64,000 nucleotides of DNA from Amylibacter marinus (GCF_030160015.1 NZ_BSNN01000002.1:248001-312000), one strand, 5' to 3'. Numbered from the stretch's first letter, positions 35,793 to 46,576 are shown. Translations and numbers: made by a program. The notes: a model not told the origin generated them from the sequence alone.

Positions 35793-36257
35793 ATGAAGAT
35801 TTCGTATCAGCTTAATACCGCAGCGCACCTGATTGCCGGAATTACCATCGGGCTTACGGGGTTTTTCGCATTTCTGATGCACGCCCATATCGCCGAAAGT
35901 TCAGGGGATTCCCTGCCGGGGTATTTCCCAGTCTCTGGAGGGATTATTTGCCTGCTTACGGGGTGGAATACCTTGGGAAATCGCCCAGGATTCGGCGGAA
36001 TGGCCTCTATTGCATCTGGCCTAAGGGCCATGATCTTTTCGATCATGGTGTGTTGTGCATTATTTGGCCTCTATTACATCTATCTGGCCTTGCTTCAGGG
36101 CCTGTACCTTGATCCCTTTCGCGCATTATTTGATTGGTTCCGCATTTCGTTTGAATTTTTCATCGGCACCATCAGTGCAGAGGTCTGGGTGATAATCATA
36201 CTGGGGGGCGCTATTTCTGGGCGCATTACCGGAATGGCGAACTATAGTTGGCGATAA
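35793..36257 (+). CDS. TrgA-family membrane protein
   Basis: This 154-residue integral membrane protein has about four TM helices (AAHLIAGITIGLTGFFAFL; GGIICLLTGWNTLG; MIFSIMVCCALFGLYYIYLALL; VWVIIILGGAISGRI). The layout and the late E-VW-(x4)-L-GG-(x)-I-(x)-G pattern match the TrgA family, named after a tellurite-resistance locus of Rhodobacter sphaeroides. Function in resistance is weakly established even there. The ATG at 35793 gives the family N-terminus; the frame is open further upstream. It is followed 82 bases later by cysK. Confidence 0.7.
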   Translation: MKISYQLNTAAHLIAGITIGLTGFFAFLMHAHIAESSGDSLPGYFPVSGGIICLLTGWNTLGNRPGFGGMASIASGLRAMIFSIMVCCALFGLYYIYLALLQGLYLDPFRALFDWFRISFEFFIGTISAEVWVIIILGGAISGRITGMANYSWR

Positions 36258-36339
36258 AGGGCGATTGATTGTTGAAATCGGCGTTGCGCGCCGCTGAAAT
36301 GCTGACTAGTCTGACCTCCAGACAATACAGGAATTTTCG

Positions 36340-37374
36340 ATGAACACTTACACAGATCTCCCAGCCTCTATCGGGAACACGCCCCTTATCAGACTGACCA
36401 AAGCATCAGAATTAACGGGGTGTGACATCTATGGTAAGGCCGAGTTTCTAAACCCTGGACAATCCGTCAAGGATCGCCCCGCGTTGAGCATTATTCAGGC
36501 GGCTATAAAATCCGGCGAGCTGCGCCCCGGTGGCACAATCGTAGAAGGCACAGCGGGCAACACAGGCATCGGCCTTGCATTGGTGGGCAATGCCTTAGGG
36601 TTTAAAACCGTTATCGTTATCCCAGAAACCCAAAGCCAAGAGAAAAAAGACATGTTGCGCCTTGCTGGTGCCAATCTGGTAGAGGTTCCGGCAAAACCCT
36701 ACAAAGACCCAAATAATTATGTAAAATATTCCGCCCGCCTAGCGGCCAAGCTGGCCACAACAGAGCCCAACGGCGCAATCTGGGCAAACCAGTTCGATAA
36801 CACCGCGAACCGGGATGCTCATATTCACACCACAGCCCCTGAAATCTGGACACAAACCGATGGCAAGGTCGATGGGTTCATCTGCTCGGTCGGCTCTGGG
36901 GGCACATTGGCTGGTGTGGCCGAGGGCCTACGCCATAAGAACAAAGACATCAAAATCGGCATTGCCGACCCAGATGGGGCAGCACTTTATAATTTCTATG
37001 CCAATGGCGAACTGAAATCCGAGGGCAGCTCGATCACCGAGGGCATCGGGCAGGGGCGCATCACCGCAAACCTAGAGGGGCTTGCGGTGGATATGGCCTA
37101 TAATATCCACGACAAAGAGGCACTGCCGATCATTTTTGACCTGCTAACAGAAGAAGGCCTGTGCATGGGCGGCTCAACCGGTATAAACATCGCAGGCGCC
37201 ATCCGCATGGCACAGGAAATGGGCCCAGGACATAAAATCGTAACCGTGCTCTGTGATTTTGGTAATCGCTACCAGTCCAAGATTTTTAACCCCAAGTTCT
37301 TAGCGGCAAATAACCTGCCGGTTCCGCGCTGGCTGGCCGAGGCACCCGCGCGTATCCCCACAGTATTTGAATAG
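36340..37374 (+). CDS. cysK: Cysteine synthase A (O-acetylserine sulfhydrylase)
   Basis: This PLP enzyme converts O-acetylserine and sulfide to cysteine. The 344-residue protein has the PLP lysine in NPGQSVKDRPAL, GTAGNTGIGLALVG (phosphate and substrate loop), GSGGTLAGVAEGL and the late GSTGINIAGA. It has the slightly long alphaproteobacterial form with an extended C-terminus (FGNRYQSKIFNPKFL). It uses the sulfide from sulfite reductase, whose gene lies at the far left of the window. The mscS-like gene starts 11 bases later. Confidence 0.94.
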   Translation: MNTYTDLPASIGNTPLIRLTKASELTGCDIYGKAEFLNPGQSVKDRPALSIIQAAIKSGELRPGGTIVEGTAGNTGIGLALVGNALGFKTVIVIPETQSQEKKDMLRLAGANLVEVPAKPYKDPNNYVKYSARLAAKLATTEPNGAIWANQFDNTANRDAHIHTTAPEIWTQTDGKVDGFICSVGSGGTLAGVAEGLRHKNKDIKIGIADPDGAALYNFYANGELKSEGSSITEGIGQGRITANLEGLAVDMAYNIHDKEALPIIFDLLTEEGLCMGGSTGINIAGAIRMAQEMGPGHKIVTVLCDFGNRYQSKIFNPKFLAANNLPVPRWLAEAPARIPTVFE

Positions 37375-37385
37375 GGCATAGAGAC

Positions 37386-39734
37386 ATGCGGTCGATCACT
37401 CGGGCGCTCTTGTGCGCTGTTTTCACTGGTTTTTTATCAGCATCGGCCATAGCGCAGGGCACCAGCATCTTTAATGTTGATGCCTTTCGAACTGCGGCGA
37501 CCCAAATAGAAACAGCGGTCGAAGAGGCCCGCGACAGCAATGAGACGCTCGAGGGCTATCGCTCTGATCTCACAGCCTTTCGCTCGGCCTCTTTATCGGC
37601 CCAAGAGACCTATGCCGATCGCGTCGCTAGTGTGCGTGCGCAACTGGATATTCTGGGCGAAGAGCCAACAGAGGCAGGCGTGCCCGAAACCGCCGAGGTC
37701 AAGGCCCTGCGCGCAGATCTGACAGGGCGCCTGTCAGAAGCACAAGCCCCCTTGATTGTTACACAAGAAGCCTTTCAACGGATTGAAAACCTGATCGCCG
37801 AGATCGACCAAATCATACGCACCCGCCAATCCGAGGCTCTAACCAGCCTTGGCCCCAGCCCTTTGTCGCCCAGCCTATGGCCCCCTGCGGCCTCGGCAGT
37901 GGGGGCCTATTTTTCGCAATTGGGCGGCGAGGTGAAGAATGCCTTTAACAGCCCAATTCGCACCAAACGGCTGGCCGAAAACGCCCCGATTATCCTGCTG
38001 TTGCTGATCATAGGCGGGGCATTAGTATTTCCCGCGCGCAATTGGGTTTCGCGTCAAATGCAAATCAGCACAGATGGAATTGATCAGCCGCGCAATGCAT
38101 TCTCTCTGTTTTTAATGTCAACTGGTTTGGTGATTTGCCCGATGTTGGGCATTTACGTCATTACCCATGCTATTGAATTAGCTAATATTTTTGCGGTGCG
38201 GGGCAATGTTTTGCTGGGCTATATCCCCCAGATCGCGCTCTCGCTTATTGTGGCGCTTTGGGTGGCGCGTAACCTGTTTGCTCAGGGCGGGCCAGGGGCG
38301 CGGGTCTTGGGTGTTGATCAGTCAAAAATCATTGGTGGGCGGCGTACTTGCATTGGCCTTGGGCTGGTGTTTGCGTTGTTTTATTTTAGCCAGGCCATGA
38401 ACAACAGCGAGAAATTCTCGCTAGAGGTTTCGGCGGTTCTGACCTTCCCGATTATTGTTCTTGGGGCCTATGGGCTATATCTAATCGCACGCAAATTCCG
38501 CGTTTATCGCCAAGCTTTGCACAGCGATGCCATGAGCGCGGGCGATGCGCTCTCTGCGCGCATTTTCCGTTTTGCCAATTCTCTGTGCCTGCTTGTGGCG
38601 CTTGTGGCACCTTTGGTGGCGCTGATTGGTTATGTGAATTTGGGGTTGTTGCTGGTAATGTCAACATTGCTCAGTATCACGCTGTTTACGGTTCTGTTCC
38701 TGACCTATGCGCTGTTCGTAGGGGTTATTGACTGGCTTGCACAGCCTGACAGCAACGAAAGCAGCCCCAGCACCGATGTTCGGGCAGGGGGGCTTTATAA
38801 ATCTGCGCTTGGCATTGTGCTGGTTGGGGTTGCAATGCCGCTATTGGCCATCGTGTGGGGCGCGCGCGTTAGCGATATTTCCGATTTCTGGTTTGCCATC
38901 AAAGAGGGCATCGATGTCGGGGGCACGCGCCTATCATTTTCTGATGTTCTGTCATTTGTGATCATTTTTTCAATTGGATATACTGTCACCCGCCTTCTTC
39001 AGGCCGCATTGCGCACCGCGGTTTTGCCCAATACTGGTATTGACGAGGCCGCCCAGAACTCGCTGGTTACTGGGCTGGGGTATATCGGTATCTTTCTATC
39101 AGCGCTGTTTGCCATCACGTCTACAGGGCTGGATTTGTCTAATCTGGCGATCGTAGCTGGTGCCTTGTCTGTAGGGATTGGTTTCGGGCTACAGGCGATT
39201 GTGTCGAATTTCGTATCTGGCATTATCTTGCTGATCGAACGCCCGATAAAGCTGGGCGATTGGGTCGAGGTGGGGGCCGTATCTGGATATGTGCGCAAAA
39301 TCGCTGTGCGCTCGACCAGTATTGAAACCTTTGATAAGGCGGTGGTGATCGTGCCCAACGCGGATCTGATTGCAGGCACGGTTACCAATCGCACACTCAC
39401 CAGCACCCGAGGTCGCGTACGTGTGCCCATCGGGGTTTCATATGACTGTGATCCCGAAGCGGTGCGCAAGGTGCTGTTAGAGCTTATCGCCGATCATCCG
39501 TTGGTGCTAAAACATCCGGCACCTTCGGTATTCTTCATGGGGTTTGGGGCGGATTCCCTTAACTTTGAGATGCGCGGCATTCTGCGCGATGTGAACAGCA
39601 AACTGACCGTAACGTCTGACATGAATTTCGCCATTGCCGCACGCTTCGCCAAAGAGGGCTTTGAAATCCCATTTGCCCAACGCGATGTGCGGATAAAAAA
39701 CCTGTCAGAACTGACGCGAAAAAACACAGACTAA
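37386..39734 (+). CDS. Large MscS-family mechanosensitive channel with DUF3772 domain
   Basis: This 782-residue protein has a signal peptide (ALLCAVFTGFLSASAIAQG), a periplasmic coiled-coil/DUF3772 region (about 25-190), roughly ten TM helices (about 195-590) and a C-terminal MscS pore and beta domain. The pore helix is VAGALSVGIGFGLQAIVSNF, and the beta segment is ERPIKLGDWVEVG with VVIVPNADLI. It should release solutes during hypo-osmotic shock, like the KefA/MscK type. It lies 11 bases after cysK and is probably on the same transcript. Confidence 0.9.
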   Translation: MRSITRALLCAVFTGFLSASAIAQGTSIFNVDAFRTAATQIETAVEEARDSNETLEGYRSDLTAFRSASLSAQETYADRVASVRAQLDILGEEPTEAGVPETAEVKALRADLTGRLSEAQAPLIVTQEAFQRIENLIAEIDQIIRTRQSEALTSLGPSPLSPSLWPPAASAVGAYFSQLGGEVKNAFNSPIRTKRLAENAPIILLLLIIGGALVFPARNWVSRQMQISTDGIDQPRNAFSLFLMSTGLVICPMLGIYVITHAIELANIFAVRGNVLLGYIPQIALSLIVALWVARNLFAQGGPGARVLGVDQSKIIGGRRTCIGLGLVFALFYFSQAMNNSEKFSLEVSAVLTFPIIVLGAYGLYLIARKFRVYRQALHSDAMSAGDALSARIFRFANSLCLLVALVAPLVALIGYVNLGLLLVMSTLLSITLFTVLFLTYALFVGVIDWLAQPDSNESSPSTDVRAGGLYKSALGIVLVGVAMPLLAIVWGARVSDISDFWFAIKEGIDVGGTRLSFSDVLSFVIIFSIGYTVTRLLQAALRTAVLPNTGIDEAAQNSLVTGLGYIGIFLSALFAITSTGLDLSNLAIVAGALSVGIGFGLQAIVSNFVSGIILLIERPIKLGDWVEVGAVSGYVRKIAVRSTSIETFDKAVVIVPNADLIAGTVTNRTLTSTRGRVRVPIGVSYDCDPEAVRKVLLELIADHPLVLKHPAPSVFFMGFGADSLNFEMRGILRDVNSKLTVTSDMNFAIAARFAKEGFEIPFAQRDVRIKNLSELTRKNTD

Positions 39735-39797
39735 TTGCCCATAGACCGCTCTTTTGGCTTGTCAGTGAAATCCTTGCGGTGTATTGCACATGCCAAT

Positions 39798-39887
39798 GGA
39801 CAGGTGGCCGAGTGGTCGAAGGCGCACGCCTGGAAAGTGTGTAGGCGGGTGACCGTCTCCAGGGTTCGAATCCCTGTCTGTCCGCCA
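39798..39887 (+). tRNA. tRNA-Ser (GGA)
   Basis: This is a 90-base class II tRNA: acceptor GGACAGG with CTGTCC, D arm GCCGAGTGGTCGAAGGC, anticodon stem CACGC/GTGTG with loop CTGGAAA (anticodon GGA), a long variable arm, T loop TTCGAAT, discriminator G and encoded CCA at 39885-39887. The long variable arm is diagnostic for Ser/Leu. Confidence 0.96.
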
Positions 39888-40473
39888 TTTACCCAAGTGT
39901 ATAAAACCCCATCGCTGGCTGTGCACTTGTGCCACCTTACTTCACTATTCCGGTGTCCTATGCGGGGCTAGGGTCGGTGCGATAGGCGTCATTACTCTGT
40001 TTTGGCGTTTGCTCATATCTGCGCATGCGGCCATATGATCAATAGAAATAGCGCGGCCTAGATTAGATGATACATATCTGCATCGCTCTTCAACAACGCA
40101 TGTAAAGCGCTCACAGGCGGGCCGGCCCCAACACAGCGGTAGCCGGTCTCATCACCACCCAGCTGTAGAACTGACCGCAGGCATCGCAGATTGCTGCATC
40201 CCCTGATACCAGCTTGTCCCCCTGTACCGTGGGGCCCCTATTTGGTGGATGCGTATTGCCCGTTGTAATGATCTCGAGGGCAATTTCGTGCATCATGCAT
40301 GGCACCTACGGAATACCCCGCCAAAAACAAGAGATCCAACCCGTGTGCAAGGGCAGGCTAGAACACTAGGCCAAAGTGGTGAAAGATAGGCGATGGTACA
40401 GATCAAAAGAAGAGACTGGCAATCGCTGGTTGTTCTAGCAAAGCAAAGTAACTGGCAGCAGATGTCAGCCCAT
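39888..40473. other. Gene-poor stretch; one weak minus-strand ORF (40111-40305)
   Basis: No convincing gene lies between tRNA-Ser and the nqrF terminator. The only candidate is a 64-codon minus-strand frame starting with GTG at 40305 (ATG three codons later). It reads ITTGNTHPPNRGPTVQGDKL, SGDAAICDACGQF, and vaguely recalls PAAR-type proteins (GD, GG/GP-TVxGD and Cys pairs). It has a poor RBS and no partner genes, so it may be a decayed remnant. The rest shows no clear repeat, tRNA or hairpin. Confidence 0.3.
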
Positions 40474-40515
40474 AAAAAAACCGCGCGGCCACATTAATGA
40501 CCGCGCGGTTTTTTT
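40474..40515. terminator. Strong bidirectional terminator downstream of nqrF
   Basis: AAAAAAACCGCGCGG and CCGCGCGGTTTTTTT pair perfectly over 15 bp around a 12-base loop. The A-run/T-run symmetry makes it functional in both directions. It lies 13 bases after the nqrF stop on the minus strand and ends the NQR operon. Confidence 0.95.
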
Positions 40516-40528
40516 GGGGGTAGGGGGC

Positions 40529-41752
40529 CTAGCCGCCGAAATCATCTAGCATGATGTCTTCGCGATCCACACCCAATTCCAGCAGCATGTTGATCACAGA
40601 TTGGTTCATGATCGGTGGACCACACATATAGTACTCACAATCTTCGGGATTTTGGTGATCTTTTAGATATTCATCATGTAGTACATTATGAATGAAACCT
40701 GTGTAACCGCTCCAGTCGTCCTCTGGCATGGCATCTGAAAGGGCTACATGCCATGTGAAATTCGGGAATTCCGCGGCCAAGTTGTCGAAATCTTCTACAA
40801 AGAACATCTCTTTCTTAGAACGCGCACCATACCAGAATGTGATCTTACGATCCTTGTTTTTCAACCGCTTTAGCTGATCAAAGATGTGGCTGCGCATCGG
40901 CGCCATACCAGCACCACCGCCCACAAAGACCATCTCTTTTTCAGTTTCACGTGCAAAAAACTCGCCAAACGGCCCAGAAATGGTCACCTTGTCGCCGGGC
41001 TTTAGGTTAAAGATAAAGGAGGACATTTGACCCGCAGGAATACCCGTTGATCCAGGCGGTGGTGATGCCACGCGCACGTTCAACATGATCAGACCCTTTT
41101 CATCAGGGTAGTTGGCCATGGAATAGGCGCGCTCAATAGGCTCTGCCACGGACGAGTCGTATTGCCAGAGGTTAAACTTGTCCCAATCTTCGCGGTATTC
41201 CTCGCCAATATCAAATTCGGTGTATTTTAGGGCATGGGCTGGGGCCTCGATCTGGATGTAACCACCAGCACGGAAATTCACATCCTCGCCTTCGGGCAAC
41301 TCTAAAACCAGATTTTTAATAAAGGTCGCAACATTGTCGTTGGACTTTACCGTACATTCCCATTTTTTAACGCCAAAGACTTCTTCGGGCACTTCCACTT
41401 CCATATCCTGCTTGACGGCTACCTGACAGGACAGGCGATCGCCACAGGCGGCTTCGCGTTTCGTGATATGGCCTTCCTCGGTGGGTAGAATTGACCCACC
41501 CCCTGCATGGATACGCACGCGACACTGGGCACAGGTGCCGCCGCCGCCACAGGCGGATGGCACAAACAGCTTCTGCTCGGCCAAGGTTTGCAACAGCTTG
41601 CCACCTGCGGGAACAGAAATGGTTTTTTCGCCATTGATGGTGATGTTCACATCCCCCGTTGATACCAAACGAGACCGCGCCATTAGAATGATCATCACCA
41701 GAGCGATAACAATTACAGTAAAGAGGATAATACCTAAGCTAAAGGTTTCCAT
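40529..41752 (-). CDS. nqrF: Na+-translocating NADH:quinone reductase subunit F
   Basis: NqrF is the NADH-oxidising entry subunit. The 407-residue protein has one N-terminal TM helix ([17 protein letters not shown]), a plant-type [2Fe-2S] ferredoxin domain with C68, C74, C77 and C109 ([12 protein letters not shown]), and a FAD/NADH reductase domain with RAYSMANYP (FAD binding), [13 protein letters not shown] and [12 protein letters not shown] (NADH binding). It is the last gene of nqrABCDEF, nine bases after nqrE. Confidence 0.97.
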   Translation of the reverse strand: METFSLGIILFTVIVIALVMIILMARSRLVSTGDVNITINGEKTISVPAGGKLLQTLAEQKLFVPSACGGGGTCAQCRVRIHAGGGSILPTEEGHITKREAACGDRLSCQVAVKQDMEVEVPEEVFGVKKWECTVKSNDNVATFIKNLVLELPEGEDVNFRAGGYIQIEAPAHALKYTEFDIGEEYREDWDKFNLWQYDSSVAEPIERAYSMANYPDEKGLIMLNVRVASPPPGSTGIPAGQMSSFIFNLKPGDKVTISGPFGEFFARETEKEMVFVGGGAGMAPMRSHIFDQLKRLKNKDRKITFWYGARSKKEMFFVEDFDNLAAEFPNFTWHVALSDAMPEDDWSGYTGFIHNVLHDEYLKDHQNPEDCEYYMCGPPIMNQSVINMLLELGVDREDIMLDDFGG

Positions 41753-41761
41753 GATAATGTC

Positions 41762-42370
41762 CTACAGTTTCACGCCAGAGAAAGACATAAAGGCCATCGC
41801 CATCAGTCCCGCAGTGATAAAGGTAATGCCAAGCCCCTGAAGGCCATCGGGCACATCCGAATATTTCATTTTTTCGCGGATACCAGCCATGGCGGTGATT
41901 GCCAAAGCCCAGCCAAACCCAGAGGATAGACCATAGGTCGCAGACTCCACAAAATTATAGCCCCGCTCCCCCATAAAGATCGAGCCCCCCATGATCGCAC
42001 AGTTCACGGTGATCAAGGGAAGGAACACGCCCAAGGCATTGTAAAGGGGCGGAAAAAACTTATCCAACACCATTTCCAAAATTTGCACCAAAGCCGCAAT
42101 AACACCAATATAGGAAATCAAGCTCAAGAAGGTCAGGTCAACATTGTCAAACCCCGCCCATGCCAGCGCACCAGGAGACAGCAGCTTGGTCAGCAACAGG
42201 TTGTTTGCAGGCACAGTGATCGCCTGTACCAGCATCACCGAAATACCCAGACCAATGGCCGTAGACACCTTTTTTGATACCGCAATAAAGGTACACATGC
42301 CCAAGAAAAACGAAAGTGCAAGGTTCTCGACGAAAATCGCCTTAACCGCAAGAGAAAGTAAACCTTCCAT
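41762..42370 (-). CDS. nqrE: Na+-NQR subunit E
   Basis: This 202-residue membrane subunit has six TM helices and is homologous to NqrD in inverted topology. [17 protein letters not shown] near the N-terminus carries the cysteine that, with one in NqrD, holds the intramembrane iron centre; [12 protein letters not shown] is the second conserved Cys segment. It directly abuts nqrD, the stop and start sharing one base. Confidence 0.96.
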   Translation of the reverse strand: MEGLLSLAVKAIFVENLALSFFLGMCTFIAVSKKVSTAIGLGISVMLVQAITVPANNLLLTKLLSPGALAWAGFDNVDLTFLSLISYIGVIAALVQILEMVLDKFFPPLYNALGVFLPLITVNCAIMGGSIFMGERGYNFVESATYGLSSGFGWALAITAMAGIREKMKYSDVPDGLQGLGITFITAGLMAMAFMSFSGVKL

Positions 42371-43023
42371 TAGTGGGCCTCTACATTTTGAATTTTATAT
42401 TCACGCTCTTCGACCTGTGCGGGTTTCCATGTGCGGAATGCCCAGATTAGAAGACCAATGACAAAGAAAGCAGACGGCGGCAACAGCAACAGACCGTTTG
42501 GCACATACCAACCGCCGTTGTTCACCGTTTCCAGTACCGTCACACCAAACAGGCTGCCTGATCCAAACAGCTCGCGAAAGAAGCCAACCAACATCAAGAT
42601 CAAACCATACCCAAGGCCATTACCGATACCATCAACAAAACTGTCCAAGGGGGTATTCTTCATGGCAAATGCCTCGGCGCGTCCCATTACGATGCAGTTG
42701 GTGATAATCAACCCTACAAACACAGATAGAGTTTTGGAAATTTCAAAGGCAAATGCCTTTAATACCTGATCCACCATAATCACAAGGGATGCAATGATCA
42801 CCATCTGCACAATGATCCGGATAGAGCTCGGGATATGATTGCGGATCATCGAGATAAACATCGATGAGAAGGCGGTTACGATGGTCACCGCTATGGTCAT
42901 CACCAGTGCAACCTTCAATGACGATGTCACAGCCAATGCCGAGCAAATCCCCAATACCTGAAGGGTAATCGGATTGTTGTCGACCAAGGGGTCGATTAAC
43001 ATTTCTCTACGGGTTTGCGCCAT
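42370..43023 (-). CDS. nqrD: Na+-NQR subunit D
   Basis: This 217-residue membrane subunit has six TM helices. [13 protein letters not shown] and [13 protein letters not shown] carry the two conserved cysteines of the NqrD/NqrE iron site. It begins [17 protein letters not shown], as is typical. It shares one base with nqrC (stop/start) and one with nqrE, so the membrane genes are tightly coupled. Confidence 0.96.
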   Translation of the reverse strand: MAQTRREMLIDPLVDNNPITLQVLGICSALAVTSSLKVALVMTIAVTIVTAFSSMFISMIRNHIPSSIRIIVQMVIIASLVIMVDQVLKAFAFEISKTLSVFVGLIITNCIVMGRAEAFAMKNTPLDSFVDGIGNGLGYGLILMLVGFFRELFGSGSLFGVTVLETVNNGGWYVPNGLLLLPPSAFFVIGLLIWAFRTWKPAQVEEREYKIQNVEAH

Positions 43024-43844
43024 TAGATATCTCCTGCTTTAAGGTTGGCCAAGAAGGGGGCATAGCCTTCTTCACCCATCCAGAACCGCACCAAATTATG
43101 AACCCCAACAGAGGTAAGTGTAGCACCCGATAGGGCATCCACGTGATATTCTGCACCTGCTGCCGGTACGGCCTTGGTTACGCTGATCTGCAATTCATTC
43201 TGCGCGTCAGCCAATTTCTTACCACTCCACAGAACCTTCCAGCGCGGGTTGTCCACCTCCGCTCCTAGGCCCGGTGTCTCGGCATGGCTGTAAAACTGTA
43301 GCCCGTAAATGTCGTTGCCATTGGCCTCTAGGGCAATAAAACCATACAGTGTCGACCACAATCCATACCCATGAATGGGCAAGATCAACTTGTCGATGCT
43401 GTCATCTTCGTTGCGCAATAAATAAACCGTAACGAACTTGGATTTGCGCCCAATGCCGGCAGGATCATCCGATAACGCGATTGAAATTTCTGGGTTATCT
43501 GCCGCTGCGCGATCATCAAATGTGGCCGCATCAAACTGATCTGTGAACAAACCTGTTTCCAGCTCCAGCACCTGTGGCTCAAACGCCTGAAATGCCTCTA
43601 GAACATCCTTTGAAGGGTCATAGACACCTGCAACCTGTAGAATGTTGATCTGCTTATCCTTCAGCTTGTTCACCTCTTGGATCGGGCGCAGGGATACGGC
43701 CACTGCGGAGACGATCATCGAGGCTACCAAGCACAAGGACAGTGCGACAAACAGCGTCTTTTCAACGGAATCTGACGGCAGGGCCAGAAAGCGGCGGATG
43801 AAACCCTGGGGTTTCTGGTCGGTGTTTTGGGGCTTATCAGACAT
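43023..43844 (-). CDS. nqrC: Na+-NQR subunit C (covalent FMN)
   Basis: This 273-residue protein has one N-terminal TM helix ([21 protein letters not shown]) and a periplasmic FMN-binding domain. The flavinylation motif D-x-x-SGAT is present near the C-terminus ([13 protein letters not shown]); the Thr receives FMN through ApbE, whose gene is divergent in this same locus. The ETPGLGAEV segment is also typical. It overlaps nqrB by eight bases. Confidence 0.96.
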   Translation of the reverse strand: MSDKPQNTDQKPQGFIRRFLALPSDSVEKTLFVALSLCLVASMIVSAVAVSLRPIQEVNKLKDKQINILQVAGVYDPSKDVLEAFQAFEPQVLELETGLFTDQFDAATFDDRAAADNPEISIALSDDPAGIGRKSKFVTVYLLRNEDDSIDKLILPIHGYGLWSTLYGFIALEANGNDIYGLQFYSHAETPGLGAEVDNPRWKVLWSGKKLADAQNELQISVTKAVPAAGAEYHVDALSGATLTSVGVHNLVRFWMGEEGYAPFLANLKAGDI

Positions 43845-45036
43845 TGCGTTTTGCTCTGCGTTTAATGTTCGCCTGAACGACGAAGTAATCGATTAAGGGG
43901 GCGAATACATTGCCAAACAGAATCGCCAGCATCATGCCCTCGGGGAAGGCGGGGTTGATCACACGGATCATCACCACCATGAACCCAATCAGGGCACCAT
44001 AAATATACCGCCCCGTATTGGTGTGTGCGCCAGAAACCGGCTCTGTAACCATAAAGACCAAACCAAAGGCATAGCCCCCGACAACCAGATGCCAATACCA
44101 CGGCATGGCGAACATTGGGTTGGTATCAGAACCGATCCAATTCAACAGCCCAGAAAAGGCAATCATACCGGCCATACAGCCCACAATCATCCGATAGTTG
44201 GCGATCTTGGTGATCAATAGGAAAATCAATCCCAATATACAGGCCAGCGTCGATGTCTCGCCCATAGATCCAGGAATAAACCCAAGGAAGCTGTCCCACC
44301 ACGTAACACCGCGACCAGCCAAGGCCTGAAACCCATCAGATGCAGAAACCGCCAGCGCCGTCGCGCCCGTAAACCCATCTACAGGAACCCATACAGCATC
44401 ACCAGATAGCTGCGCAGGATAGGCAAAATACAAAAATGCACGCCCCGTTAGGGCAGGGTTCAAGAAGTTTTTGCCAGTACCACCAAAAACCTCCTTGCCG
44501 ATCACAACACCAAAGATAATGCCCAGTGCCACCTGCCACAAAGGCGTGGTGGCAGGCACGATCAAGGCATAAAGCATGGAGGAAACCAAGAAGCCCTCGT
44601 TCACCTCGTGCTTGCGCACCGTGGCGAAAACCACCTCGAAAATCCCCCCCGCAACCAAGGTCACGATATAAACAGGCAAGAAATACAACGCCCCATGTAC
44701 CATATTGGCAAAGGGATTGGCCGCATTAAACCCAATTCCGAAAAACTCGATAATTGCCGCGCGCCAACCAGATGCCCCAAATTCAGCAATCGCCAAATTG
44801 GTGTGATACCCGGTGTTATACAGCGCCATCAAAATACAGGGAATCGTGGCCAAGACCACATAGGTCATGATCCGCTTCATATCCACATAAGAGCGCGCAT
44901 GCGGTGCGGCAGTGGTTACCGTTTTCGGCGTATACAGAAAACTTTCGACCATCTCATAAATGGGGAAATACTTTTCCCATTTGCCACCTTTAACAAAGTG
45001 GGGTTCGATGCCGTCAAAGAAATTACGAAGGCCCAT
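43837..45036 (-). CDS. nqrB: Na+-NQR subunit B (covalent FMN, riboflavin)
   Basis: This 399-residue subunit is the main Na+-conducting membrane protein of NQR, with about ten TM helices. The flavinylation motif is DGFTGATAL (D-x-x-TGAT), whose Thr carries FMN. Other landmarks are GKEVFGGTGKNFLNPALTGR and the late FAPLIDYFVVQANIKRR. It starts two bases after the nqrA stop. All subunits are of normal length, so the complex should be intact. Confidence 0.97.
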   Translation of the reverse strand: MGLRNFFDGIEPHFVKGGKWEKYFPIYEMVESFLYTPKTVTTAAPHARSYVDMKRIMTYVVLATIPCILMALYNTGYHTNLAIAEFGASGWRAAIIEFFGIGFNAANPFANMVHGALYFLPVYIVTLVAGGIFEVVFATVRKHEVNEGFLVSSMLYALIVPATTPLWQVALGIIFGVVIGKEVFGGTGKNFLNPALTGRAFLYFAYPAQLSGDAVWVPVDGFTGATALAVSASDGFQALAGRGVTWWDSFLGFIPGSMGETSTLACILGLIFLLITKIANYRMIVGCMAGMIAFSGLLNWIGSDTNPMFAMPWYWHLVVGGYAFGLVFMVTEPVSGAHTNTGRYIYGALIGFMVVMIRVINPAFPEGMMLAILFGNVFAPLIDYFVVQANIKRRAKRNV

Positions 45037-45038
45037 TG

Positions 45039-46382
45039 TTATCCTTCCTTTTCGATTTTAGTCAGACAATCGCGAAGTGCGATGCCATATTCGTATTTAG
45101 CAGGGCAGGCGAAACCAATAAGCCCCAAATCTTCTTCATCCAGTTCCAGCACACCCAATTGCTGCGCCTGATCGGTATCCATCACCAGCAACGCGCGCGT
45201 TAGCTGCGTGGGTAGGAAATCTTGTGGCATCAGCTGTTCAAACGTGCCCAAAGGCACCATAGCGCGCCGCCCACCATTTAGATTAGAGGTCAGCGGGAAT
45301 TTTTTACGCGACAGCAATGATCCCAAAACCGGCTGAACCGCATATTTTGCAAACATTGGGCGAATCCAACCCAATGTGATCTGTTTGGTGTCTTCCTCGA
45401 TCAGGGTCACCTGACGGGCATAGCGCCCCAAAAACCCATCAACACCCGCACCTGCGCGCCCACTTAGAACTGAACCTGAAATCATGCGCACAGGAATGTC
45501 CTGTGGGATATCAGTGCCCAATAGATCCTCTAGCGATGCGCCCGAAATCGTACGTACCAGACGCGGGTCACCACAAAGTGGCCCCCCCAAAGAAATAATT
45601 TTGCTGGCATCATATTTACCGCTGATTAGCAACCGCCCGATGCATAGCACATCTTGATAACCGATCGTCCAAACAAAGGTATTTGGTTTCGGGGGCGTAA
45701 GAAAATGGATATGTGTACCAGCCAATCCCGCTGGATGTGGGCCACTAAAGGCCACGGCCTCTACACCCGGAACATCATGGCCCGGTAATGGATCCCCATT
45801 GGCTTGGCACAAATAGGTTGGCCCATCACTTAGCAGCGACACCGCGGCCATACCACGGGCAAAGGCCTCTGGCTCGGCGTTGATGGCAACGTTTGGATCG
45901 GCGGCCAATGGATCACTGTCTATCGCGGTTACATAGATTGCATCTGCTTGGCTGTCTGGCTGGGGCACCTTGGAATAGGGGCGGGTGCGAAATGATGTCC
46001 ATAGACCCGCCGCACAGAGCTTCTCAATCAACCCATCGCGGCTATCGGCCTTGCCAACTTTTGAAAAATCAACGGGCGCACCAATGGTGTCATCACATTC
46101 GATCTCGATGCTGATCAGCTTGCGCCGCGCGCCGCGATTAATCGCCTTGATACGTCCTGCAGCGGGGGACACGATTTGAACCTCGGGCATGTTTTTATCA
46201 AACATCAAGGGCGTGCCGGCAACAACCTCGGCGCCTTCCTCGACAGATATGCGGGGTTTCAGATCAATGTAATCCGCGCCTAAAACGGCGACGGTTTTCA
46301 CATCGGGCGAGTGATCAATCTCTTGTCGAGGGGATCCCGTGATGGGCAAGTCCAAGCCTTTACGTAGAATAAGGTGCTTCAA
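45039..46382 (-). CDS. nqrA: Na+-NQR subunit A
   Basis: NqrA is the cytoplasmic quinone-site subunit. The 447-residue protein has ILRKGLDLPITGSPRQ at the N-terminus, VLGADYIDLKPRISVEEGAEV, and a Rnf C-like barrel sandwich. FSGPHPAGLAGTHIHFL is characteristic. It is the first gene of the operon; the 194 bases upstream are shared with the divergent apbE gene and must hold both promoters. Confidence 0.97.
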   Translation of the reverse strand: MKHLILRKGLDLPITGSPRQEIDHSPDVKTVAVLGADYIDLKPRISVEEGAEVVAGTPLMFDKNMPEVQIVSPAAGRIKAINRGARRKLISIEIECDDTIGAPVDFSKVGKADSRDGLIEKLCAAGLWTSFRTRPYSKVPQPDSQADAIYVTAIDSDPLAADPNVAINAEPEAFARGMAAVSLLSDGPTYLCQANGDPLPGHDVPGVEAVAFSGPHPAGLAGTHIHFLTPPKPNTFVWTIGYQDVLCIGRLLISGKYDASKIISLGGPLCGDPRLVRTISGASLEDLLGTDIPQDIPVRMISGSVLSGRAGAGVDGFLGRYARQVTLIEEDTKQITLGWIRPMFAKYAVQPVLGSLLSRKKFPLTSNLNGGRRAMVPLGTFEQLMPQDFLPTQLTRALLVMDTDQAQQLGVLELDEEDLGLIGFACPAKYEYGIALRDCLTKIEKEG

Positions 46383-46576
46383 GTGGTATTCCTCGGGCTA
46401 GTGGAGCGTTCATCAATTGTAACGAATTGACGCAAACTCGCGTTGGTGACGGGGAGCATCTACAAAAGTCAGCGCCAGAGTGCTAGCGCTTTTTTTGCCA
46501 AAAGCGACATATTCTGCTTGAAAATTCCCCGCGCATTCGACTACGAGTACACAAAATTCGCTGAAAGGTCATCTTC

